Source: an uncultured Bacilli bacterium (GTDB taxonomy: Bacteria > Bacillota_I > Bacilli_A > ML615J-28 > CAG-313). Taken from it: a stretch of 10,815 nucleotides of DNA. The position numbers and the translations under genes are program-made. A model generated the notes under the pieces. That model did not search any database and had not been told where the DNA came from. It saw only the letters and a program-made list of their open reading frames with translations. Below, one piece after another: positions 5,305-10,815 of this stretch (positions are counted from its first letter, which is position 1; every line of letters begins with the position of its first letter). Where the stretch lies: positions 1 through 10,815 of the forward strand of contig CAJGDR010000031.1 in NCBI GenBank assembly GCA_904502205.1, written 5' to 3'.

Positions 5305-8118
5305 CTACAATACTTTTTTCAAAAAGTGCCCGGTATAAGAGTTTTCGTTTTGTGCTATTTCTTCTGGTGTTCCAGTTGCGATTAGAGTTCCACCGAAATC
5401 TCCGCCTTCTGGACCTAAGTCAATAATATGATCAGATATTTTAATAATATCTAAATTATGTTCAATAATTATAATTGTTGCACCACTACCAACTAAGCGG
5501 TTTAATACATCAACAAGTTTCGCAATATCTGCTGTATGAAGACCAGTAGTAGGTTCATCTAAAATATAAACACTACCTTCAGTAACCTTTTTATAAAGTT
5601 CACTTGCTAGTTTTACCCTTTGAGCTTCACCACCTGATAGTGTTGTTGATGATTGGCCAAGTTTAATATAACCAAGACCTACATCGTATAAAGTTTGTAA
5701 TCTACTTTTAATATTTGGAATATTTTCAAAAAATTTAAGCGAATCTTCGACTGTCATATCAAGTACATCAGCAATTGATTTATCATGATATTTTACTTCT
5801 AAAGTTTCTCTATTATAACGTTTACCATGACATTGAGAACATTCAATATAAACATCTGGTAAAAAGTGCATAGCAATTCTAATTACACCATCGCCACCAC
5901 AAGTTTCACAACGTCCGCCTTTAACATTAAATGAGAATCTACTTTTCGTATAACCTCTAACTTGTGCTTCTTTAGTAGTTGAGAAAAGATCTCTAATTAA
6001 ATCAAATACTCCAGTATAAGTTGCAGGATTTGATCTTGGAGTTCTACCAATTGGTGACTGATCAATATCAATTATTTTATCAATATATTCTATGCCTTCA
6101 ATTTTATCATGAAGTCCTACATGAACTCTAGATTTATAAAGTTTTTTACTAATTGCATTACCAATTATTTCATTAACAAGAGTTGATTTACCACTACCAG
6201 ATACACCTGTTACACATGTGATTTTATTAAGTGGGATTTCAACATCAATATTTTTAAGATTGTTTTCGCGACAACCATAAATTTTTAAAGACTTTCCATT
6301 ACCAGTTCTTCTTTGTTTTGGAACCTCAATTTTACGTCTTCCATATAAATAATCACCAGTTAAAGAATGTGTAAAATCTTTAAATTCTTCAAATGTTCCT
6401 TGAGCAACAATTTGTCCTCCGTGAATACCAGCTCCAGGTCCTACATCAACAATATAGTCAGATTCTCTCATAATTTCTTCGTCGTGTTCTACAACAATTA
6501 AACTATTACCAGCATCACGCATTAGTTTTAAAGAATTGATAAGTTTAGCATTATCTCTTTGATGTAAACCAATTGATGGTTCGTCTAAAACATATAATAC
6601 ATCTGTTAAATGTGAACCAATTTGCGTAGCAAGTCGAATACGTTGTGATTCACCACCTGATAGTGTTCCAGCACGTCTTGATAATGTTAAATAATTTAAT
6701 CCAACATTATCTAAGAATTCAAGTCTTGCTTTTATTTCTTTTAAAATAATTTTAGAAATCATTTCTTCTGTTTCAGTAAGTTTTAATTGATTAATAAAAG
6801 TAAGTGCATCATGAACTGAAAGATTAGTAAAATCAAAAATATTTTTACCATTAATAAGTACTGATAAAATCATTGGTGAAAGTCTTTTACCATCACATTC
6901 AGGACAAGTTTGTTCACTTAAATAACTACTATAATAATCTCTTTGGAATGAAGAAGATGTTTCTTGATATCTTCTTTCAATTAGATCACAAATACCTTCA
7001 ATATGTTTATTCTTTTTCATAGTAATTCCACCACTAGTATGAATTTCATATTGAATTGGAACATGTGAACCATATAAGATTCTTTCTTTTTGTTCTTCTG
7101 TTAAATCTTTATATGGTTTAAATATATCAATGTTATAAAAATCAAACAGTTTTTTATATTGTTGCCATTCAATGTTTTCAGTAAACACAATGTTCTTTAA
7201 ATATCTTATTGCTCCATCAGCAATCGAAGCATCTGGATTTGTAATAAGTAAATCTAAATCGATCATTGAAATACTTCCAAGCCCTTTACACTTATGACAA
7301 GCACCAAGTGGGGAATTAAACGAAAACATTGCAGGTTCTAATTTAGGAACAGTAAAATCACAATGAGGACATGCATAATGTTCAGATAATAATAATCTGT
7401 CACCATCTACTTCTACATATAATTTACCATTACCATGTGTTGCAGCTTGTTCAATTGATTCATAAATTCGACTTCTATTTTCCAAAGTTAGTTTTAATCT
7501 ATCTACAACAACATATATATTGTGTTTTTTGTTTTTATCTAAATTAATTTCTTCATCAAGATCAAACATTTCATCATCAATTAAGACTTTAGTAAAACCA
7601 TCTTTTCTTAATATTTCAAATGTTTTTTCAAAAGTACCTTTTTGATTTTCAGCAATTATTCCTAAAATAATTACACGTGAATCTACTGGATACTTATATA
7701 TTTTATCTGTCATTTGTTCATATGTATCACTTGTTATTTCAATACCATGTACAGGACAAGTTGGTCTACCTATTCTTGCAAATAAAAGTCTTAAGTAATC
7801 ATATATTTCTGTTACAGTTCCAACTGTAGATCTTGGGTTTTTACTTGTTGTTTTTTGGTCAATTGAAATTGCTGGTGATAAACCTTCAATTTGATCAACA
7901 TCTGGTTTATCAACATTATCTAGAAATTGTCTAGCATAAGCAGATAGACTTTCAACATATCTTCTTTGTCCTTCTGCATATATCGTATCAAATGCTAGTG
8001 ATGTTTTACCACTACCAGATACACCAGTCATGACAATTAATTTATTTTTAGGTAAATTTAAATCAATATTTTTTAAATTGTTTTCTCTAGCACCTCTAAT
8101 AATAATTTCTTTATTCAT
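5305..8118 (-). CDS. uvrA: UvrABC excinuclease subunit A
   Basis: This 937-residue ATPase finds helix-distorting DNA lesions and loads UvrB in nucleotide excision repair. It is complete and of normal length. It has two ABC ATPase modules: Walker A GVSGSGKT (32-39) with signature LSGGESQRIRLA (about 484), and Walker A GVSGSGKS (about 637) with signature LSGGEAQRVKLA (about 825); each module also has a LDEP Walker B. Zinc-binding pairs are present: CPHC and CHKC (about 249-280), CPEC (about 404), and the C-terminal CETC...CSQC (about 736-764), which is needed for damage recognition. The start is fixed by GGAGGTG at 8133-8127, eight bases upstream. uvrB, the usual operon partner, is not directly upstream; uvrA has its own promoter and heads a six-gene run ending in whiA. 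No LexA-type GAAC...GTTC operator is visible upstream, so SOS control is not supported here. Confidence 0.98.
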   Translation of the reverse strand: MNKEIIIRGARENNLKNIDLNLPKNKLIVMTGVSGSGKTSLAFDTIYAEGQRRYVESLSAYARQFLDNVDKPDVDQIEGLSPAISIDQKTTSKNPRSTVGTVTEIYDYLRLLFARIGRPTCPVHGIEITSDTYEQMTDKIYKYPVDSRVIILGIIAENQKGTFEKTFEILRKDGFTKVLIDDEMFDLDEEINLDKNKKHNIYVVVDRLKLTLENRSRIYESIEQAATHGNGKLYVEVDGDRLLLSEHYACPHCDFTVPKLEPAMFSFNSPLGACHKCKGLGSISMIDLDLLITNPDASIADGAIRYLKNIVFTENIEWQQYKKLFDFYNIDIFKPYKDLTEEQKERILYGSHVPIQYEIHTSGGITMKKNKHIEGICDLIERRYQETSSSFQRDYYSSYLSEQTCPECDGKRLSPMILSVLINGKNIFDFTNLSVHDALTFINQLKLTETEEMISKIILKEIKARLEFLDNVGLNYLTLSRRAGTLSGGESQRIRLATQIGSHLTDVLYVLDEPSIGLHQRDNAKLINSLKLMRDAGNSLIVVEHDEEIMRESDYIVDVGPGAGIHGGQIVAQGTFEEFKDFTHSLTGDYLYGRRKIEVPKQRRTGNGKSLKIYGCRENNLKNIDVEIPLNKITCVTGVSGSGKSTLVNEIIGNAISKKLYKSRVHVGLHDKIEGIEYIDKIIDIDQSPIGRTPRSNPATYTGVFDLIRDLFSTTKEAQVRGYTKSRFSFNVKGGRCETCGGDGVIRIAMHFLPDVYIECSQCHGKRYNRETLEVKYHDKSIADVLDMTVEDSLKFFENIPNIKSRLQTLYDVGLGYIKLGQSSTTLSGGEAQRVKLASELYKKVTEGSVYILDEPTTGLHTADIAKLVDVLNRLVGSGATIIIIEHNLDIIKISDHIIDLGPEGGDFGGTLIATGTPEEIAQNENSYTGHFLKKVL

Positions 8119-8126
8119 TGGTAAAA

Positions 8127-8150
8127 CACCTCCAATATCTTATTATAACA
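8127..8150 (-). promoter_or_regulatory. Extended -10 promoter and ribosome binding site of uvrA
   Basis: On the minus strand TGTTATAAT (8150-8142) is a full extended -10 element. Transcription would start near 8135, almost directly before GGAGGTG (8133-8127), giving a leader of only about 17 nt. No good -35 box is seen at 17 bp, which is normal for extended -10 promoters. It lies downstream of two hairpin terminators, so it is the likely main promoter of the uvrA-whiA operon. Confidence 0.7.
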
Positions 8151-8201
8151 CAGATTTCTATAATTTATTTACATATTGCTTTAAAATTTCTAGAATCATA
8201 T

Positions 8202-8236
8202 AAAAAAAGTATTAAGTTGTGTTTTTCTTAATACTT
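8202..8236 (-). terminator. AT-rich hairpin with U-run (second hairpin after spoIIR)
   Basis: A perfect 10-bp inverted repeat, AAGTATTAAG with CTTAATACTT (8207-8216 and 8227-8236), has a 10-base loop. Read on the minus strand it is followed directly by five more T (8206-8202). The stem is AU-rich and so weak alone, but with the hairpin at 8257-8280 it would end transcription from the spoIIR cluster before uvrA. Confidence 0.6.
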
Positions 8237-8287
8237 ATTGTTATATTATGAAATAAGCCCCAAAATCTTCGCATTTTGGCTTTTTTT
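8203..8287 (+). ncRNA. Candidate small RNA of about 85 nt upstream of uvrA
   Basis: On the plus strand TTTACA (8168-8173), a 17-base spacer and TAGAAT (8191-8196) form a near-consensus vegetative promoter. Transcription would start near 8203, and a terminator with seven T ends at 8287. The RNA would contain the 10-bp hairpin at 8207-8236, a short single-stranded AU stretch, and the terminator hairpin. No open frame of useful length lies inside, and no known RNA family is recognised. In DNA this AT-rich promoter-like boxes arise by chance and both hairpins also make sense as minus-strand terminators, so this is a hypothesis. Confidence 0.25.
8257..8287. terminator. Hairpin terminator with seven-T run on the plus strand
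   Basis: CCAAAAT (8260-8266) pairs with ATTTTGG (8273-8279) around the loop CTTCGC, with an outer G-C pair across a two-base bulge. On the plus strand it is followed by seven T (8281-8287), the canonical intrinsic terminator layout. On the minus strand the tail is only TTATTT. It can serve the spoIIR cluster on the minus strand, but its better orientation is plus, where no protein gene exists (see the small RNA candidate). Confidence 0.7.
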
Positions 8288-8313
8288 ATCCATTTATTAC
8301 TAATTTATCCCAC

Positions 8314-8775
8314 TTACTTAAAAAGGTCATAAAAATAACTACGATATTCAACCTCATTTGATGATTCATAGCTTACACCAAAAAATTCTGGGTATAAAAT
8401 ACTCCACCAATTACTGCCTAAACCTTCGCCAATTTTAATTAAAACAGTTGGATATTTACCACTAGGTATAAATTTACCATCTAATGTTTTAGCTGGATAT
8501 GTAACTTGTTCAAAAGTAACATTGATTAAATCTTTTGAGTAAATTTCATCAAAACGATTTTCTAAATAACTTGTTAGTTTCTTTGGTTCTAAATAAGAAG
8601 TTTCTTTTAAAAAGATTAATGTTAAATCTTTTATCTTATATTTAAAATCAATTGAGCTTTGATCATTATTTGAAGCAAGAATTCTAATTCTAACTTCTTG
8701 TTTTTCATTATAACAACTTACTAAACACAAAGATATTCCAAGTAAAATAGCAAAATAAAAAAATAATTTTTTCAT
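8314..8775 (-). CDS. spoIIR: SpoIIR-like lipoprotein (stage II sporulation protein R homologue)
   Basis: This 153-residue exported protein has a signal peptide with lipobox L-V-S-C at Cys21, so it is probably lipid-anchored. The mature part matches the SpoIIR family in order: VRIRILASNND (28-38, compared with IRLRILANSD), a helical middle, VTYPAKTLDGKFIPSGKYP (91-109), the core GEGLGSNWWSILYPEFF (116-132), and the end EVEYRSYFYDLF. In B. subtilis SpoIIR is made in the forespore, exported between the membranes, and triggers SpoIIGA to cut pro-sigma-E. It is shorter than the usual 200 or more residues because it lacks a long N-terminal extension and acidic insert, and the family Cys after NWW is Ser here. 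The genes upstream (tsaC, prmC) are also spoIIR neighbours in B. subtilis, which supports orthology. Its Shine-Dalgarno GGTGAT lies within a hairpin (8780-8811). Whether the host sporulates cannot be told from this window. Confidence 0.85.
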   Translation of the reverse strand: MKKLFFYFAILLGISLCLVSCYNEKQEVRIRILASNNDQSSIDFKYKIKDLTLIFLKETSYLEPKKLTSYLENRFDEIYSKDLINVTFEQVTYPAKTLDGKFIPSGKYPTVLIKIGEGLGSNWWSILYPEFFGVSYESSNEVEYRSYFYDLFK

Positions 8776-8811
8776 AAAAAAACATCACCAATATTATTAT
8801 TGGTAATGTTT
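8776..8811 (-). terminator. Terminator-like hairpin that masks the spoIIR ribosome binding site
   Basis: On the minus strand AAACATTACCAATA (8811-8798) pairs with TATTGGTGATGTTT (8793-8780) over 14 positions, with one U-G wobble and a four-base loop. Four more T follow and then the spoIIR ATG (8775), giving an unbroken run of seven T. It begins nine bases after the tsaC stop. The spoIIR Shine-Dalgarno GGTGAT (8789-8784, nine bases before the ATG counted from GGTGA) is in the 3' arm. It could be an intrinsic terminator for tsaC, an attenuator, or a translational block. Confidence 0.75.
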
Positions 8812-8817
8812 GGTAAT
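8800..8817 (+). repeat. Tandem 8-bp repeat TTGGTAAT at 10-bp spacing
   Basis: TTGGTAAT occurs at 8800-8807 and again at 8810-8817, between tsaC and spoIIR. Read on the minus strand both copies are ATTACCAA, and either can pair with TTGGTGAT of the spoIIR ribosome-binding region, so two alternative hairpins are possible. Confidence 0.6.
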
Positions 8818-9405
8818 TTATACATTAATTTTTATATCACCACTACGTATTATTTTAATAACACCAGAAGATACATCAACAACTGTTGAAGATGTTTTAG
8901 AAAGTTCATGAGTATCTGTTACTAAATAGTCAATTGAATCACTAAATTTATTTTCAATGTCTTCAATACTATTTAGAGAATCTTCACCACTTATATTAAT
9001 TGATGTTGTAGCTATTGGACCTAAATGTTCTAAAATCTTTTTAGCAACATGTGAATTTGGTATTCTAATTCCAATTGTATCAACACTAGTTACATCATCA
9101 TAATAACAATCACTTTTTTTAAAGATAAGCGTTAGCGCACCAGGCCATAGTTTAACTAAATCATATATATGTTCGTTATTAATTTCAACATGAGCTAAAG
9201 CTTCATCAATACTTGATACAAGTACAGCAAGAGGTTTATTTAAGTCTCTTTTTTTAAATGAATAAATTTTGTTAATTCCTTCTAAAACATTATTATCAAC
9301 TAACGTTCCAACACCCCATACAGTATCTGTAATAAAAGCAATAGTTTTACCACTAAATGTATCTTTTGTCATTTCTAATAGTTTATTTAAACTAATTTTT
9401 ATCAT
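8818..9405 (-). CDS. tsaC: Threonylcarbamoyl-AMP synthase (TsaC, YrdC domain)
   Basis: TsaC makes threonylcarbamoyl-AMP from threonine, bicarbonate and ATP, the first step of t6A37 modification of tRNAs reading ANN codons; TsaB/D/E complete it. At 195 residues it is a single YrdC domain, without the extra Sua5 domain found in B. subtilis YwlC. Family motifs in order are TDTVWGVG (26-33), KKRDLNKPLAVLV (51-63), LWPGALTLIF (86-95), GIRIPNS (112-118), TTSINISG (133-140), SSTVVDV (172-178) and IRSGDI (186-191). The usual Tyr of TDTVYG is Trp30, and TSANISG has become TSINISG; both are mild changes. GGTGG (9414-9410) lies upstream of ATG 9405, and the gene overlaps the preceding one by 14 nt. A hairpin follows nine bases after the stop. 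Confidence 0.94.
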   Translation of the reverse strand: MIKISLNKLLEMTKDTFSGKTIAFITDTVWGVGTLVDNNVLEGINKIYSFKKRDLNKPLAVLVSSIDEALAHVEINNEHIYDLVKLWPGALTLIFKKSDCYYDDVTSVDTIGIRIPNSHVAKKILEHLGPIATTSINISGEDSLNSIEDIENKFSDSIDYLVTDTHELSKTSSTVVDVSSGVIKIIRSGDIKINV

Positions 9406-10162
9406 CTTGCCACCAAAGTCTTTTTAGTTTTTCGTTTAGTTCTTCTTCTGTAATATCGCCACTTCTATATTCTTCAAAATAACGATCCATCAAAGCTTGT
9501 TTATTAATTTGTTCTACTTCTTGTTTTGAATCAACCTCAGGATCACCATATTCTTGATAGTACTCACCAACAACATCAATTGGTTCTTTATATGAAGAAT
9601 TGAAACGACCTTTACGCTTTTTATAAAAATATATAATTACAAAAATGAAACAACAAGAAACTGCAGCAAATCCAAAAATGAATAACCTAATAATATTAAT
9701 AATATTAGTTTCTAATTTATTTTTAGGAAAATCAGCATCACCTAATCCAATAACAAAACTATCTTTATCAGCAATTACCTCACTAACTTTAAATGGGTAT
9801 TTAATATCTTGTGATTCATGATGAATTACAACAATTACATCATCAGTTTCATCTGTTTTTACACCAAAAGCATTAATAACTGTTCCTTCAACAACAAATG
9901 TACTTTCTAATTTTTCATTGAGATATACTTGTAAATTCATATTAACCGATGTATTATTTAGGAAAAATGCACTAATGTAATAGTCATCATCTTTAACACC
10001 AATTACAATTGTAATATCACCAACACTTGTAACTTCATCTGTTAATACTTTATATTCATCATAACAATTATGTACATTTTCAATAAACTTTTCTTCTTCA
10101 ATCGAATGATATGTAACGTTTACTGATAAAAATGCTAATAGTATTGATAAAAGTTTAATCAT
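9392..10162 (-). CDS. Secreted-domain single-pass membrane protein with SHOCT-like tail, unknown function
   Basis: I do not recognise this 256-residue protein by family. It has a signal-peptide-like N-terminus (1-17), an extracellular beta-rich domain (about 20-150) with many Asp, Asn and Val residues, one membrane helix (157-180) with a following KKRKGR stop-transfer signal, and a cytoplasmic tail with an acidic Tyr-rich stretch (200-215). The end, RYFEEYRSGDITEEELNEKLKRLWW (starting near 227), looks like a SHOCT-type helical hairpin, a short oligomerisation motif found at protein ends. The start ATG 10162 is preferred over ATG 10174 because GGTGAT (10172-10167) is well placed for it and the protein then begins MIKLLSILLAFLS. 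It overlaps prmC by 8 nt and tsaC by 14 nt, so it is tightly co-translated with two translation-related genes without an evident link to them. Confidence 0.82.
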   Translation of the reverse strand: MIKLLSILLAFLSVNVTYHSIEEEKFIENVHNCYDEYKVLTDEVTSVGDITIVIGVKDDDYYISAFFLNNTSVNMNLQVYLNEKLESTFVVEGTVINAFGVKTDETDDVIVVIHHESQDIKYPFKVSEVIADKDSFVIGLGDADFPKNKLETNIINIIRLFIFGFAAVSCCFIFVIIYFYKKRKGRFNSSYKEPIDVVGEYYQEYGDPEVDSKQEVEQINKQALMDRYFEEYRSGDITEEELNEKLKRLWWQDDKN

Positions 10163-10815
10163 TAAAATCACCATTTATTATTACTAAGAAACGGTCTTTA
10201 CCTTGTAAATCTTTTAGTACTTCTGCTTTTGCATTTGGGAAACATCTATTAGCAAGTTCTAACATTTCACATCTTGTTTTATGACTATGTTCAAAACAAA
10301 GTAATGCGTTAGGGTTTAAGATTTTACTAGCATTTTCTAAAATCTCTTTGTAAAATTTCATCCCTTTATCTCCACCAAATAATGCGATATTTGGTTCGTT
10401 ATCTTTTACAAGTGGTTCAACATATTCATCATCTGGAATATACGGTGGGTTTGATACTAAAATATCAAACTTCATACCTTTTTCAATTAGCGGATCTAAC
10501 ATATTACCTTGTAAGAAAGTAACATTTGCATCGTTGTTTAATGCATTACATTTTGCTGTTTGTAAAGCTTCATTTGAAATATCAGTTGCTGTTAAAGTCA
10601 TGTTAGCCTCTTCTTTAGCAAGTGCGATAGCAATATTACCAGAACCAGTTCCTACATCAACAACATCAACTTTTTTACCGTCAAATAAATCATCATAATA
10701 TGATAATACTAACCCTACTAATTCTTCTGTTTCAGGTCTTGGTATTAATACACTAGAATTAACAATCATTTTATAGCCATAAAAATAACTATAACCAATA
10801 ATATGTTGAGCAGGA
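10155..10815 (-). CDS. prmC: Release factor glutamine methyltransferase PrmC (5' end outside window)
   Basis: PrmC methylates the glutamine of the GGQ motif in peptide-chain release factors RF1 and RF2 using S-adenosylmethionine, which speeds termination. The frame stays open to the window edge: residues PAQHIIG and FYG, typical of the PrmC region just before the catalytic domain, are read upstream of the internal ATG 10769, so that ATG is not the start. Visible motifs are VLIPRPETEEL, the SAM-binding VDVGTGSGNIAIALA, and the catalytic SNPPYIP (around 10436-10456). Only the N-terminal helical domain (roughly 60-80 residues) should be missing. The stop TAA (10157-10155) overlaps the next gene. 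In Bacillota prfA normally lies directly upstream, which would be outside this window. Confidence 0.96.
   Translation of the reverse strand, partial: PAQHIIGYSYFYGYKMIVNSSVLIPRPETEELVGLVLSYYDDLFDGKKVDVVDVGTGSGNIAIALAKEEANMTLTATDISNEALQTAKCNALNNDANVTFLQGNMLDPLIEKGMKFDILVSNPPYIPDDEYVEPLVKDNEPNIALFGGDKGMKFYKEILENASKILNPNALLCFEHSHKTRCEMLELANRCFPNAKAEVLKDLQGKDRFLVIINGDFND

Noticed and set aside
8119..8313. LexA/SOS operator upstream of uvrA
   Set aside because: I looked for a GAAC-N4-GTTC type palindrome on both strands and found none.
8119..8313. Known riboswitch, T-box or tRNA in the largest intergenic gap
   Set aside because: No cloverleaf, T-box motif or recognised riboswitch core is present. 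The structure seen is two simple hairpins.
10155..10769. prmC starting at the internal ATG 10769
   Set aside because: The frame continues upstream to the window edge with typical PrmC residues (PAQHIIG, FYG), so the gene is cut by the edge rather than starting here.
1..10815. CRISPR array, insertion sequence, phage gene or other defence system
   Set aside because: No regularly spaced repeats, transposase, terminal inverted repeats, integrase or defence-type nuclease is visible. The window is mainly conserved chromosomal housekeeping genes.

Overview
The window is about 10.8 kb of very AT-rich DNA. It uses the standard bacterial code: every tryptophan codon checked is TGG, one gene ends in TGA, and the long genes contain no in-frame TGA. 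Clean Shine-Dalgarno sites, lipoprotein signal peptides with no sign of an outer membrane, and the gene families present (WhiA, YuzA/DUF378, SpoIIR, Lgt) point to a low-GC member of the Bacillota. It is probably a Bacilli lineage close to Erysipelotrichales, RF39 or the Mollicutes. The exact taxon cannot be fixed from this window.

Nearly everything is on the minus strand, so transcription runs from high to low coordinates. There are two minus-strand gene clusters. The upstream cluster (10815 to 8314) is prmC (cut by the window edge), an unrecognised single-pass membrane protein, the threonylcarbamoyl-AMP synthase gene tsaC, and a lipoprotein that I recognise as a SpoIIR homologue. The prmC / tsaC / spoIIR neighbourhood matches the Bacillus subtilis ywkE-spoIIR-ywlC region. 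A strong hairpin lies between tsaC and spoIIR and contains the spoIIR Shine-Dalgarno site.

A 195-base gap (8119 to 8313) holds two hairpin terminators, a good promoter for uvrA, and a plus-strand promoter-to-terminator arrangement that could encode a small RNA of about 85 nt. The downstream cluster (8118 to 608) is uvrA, a VanZ-family membrane protein, a four-helix membrane protein, an lgt-HAD phosphatase fusion, trxB and whiA. These genes overlap or are separated by no more than 29 nt, and they end in a bidirectional terminator that includes the whiA stop codon. It is a compacted form of the Bacillus uvrA...hprK-lgt-ppaX...trxB-rapZ-yvcK-whiA region: hprK, rapZ and yvcK are missing here, and the lgt and ppaX-like genes are one reading frame.

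At the left end a small plus-strand DUF378 (YuzA-like) membrane protein converges on whiA. Divergent from it is the start of a LolA-fold-like lipoprotein that runs off the edge.

The observations most worth a second look are: the thioredoxin reductase homologue, which keeps its FAD site and CxxC but lacks both NADPH-binding motifs; the Lgt-HAD fusion; the SpoIIR-like lipoprotein with its Shine-Dalgarno hairpin; and the putative small RNA upstream of uvrA. Lgt would lipidate the two lipoproteins encoded in this same window.
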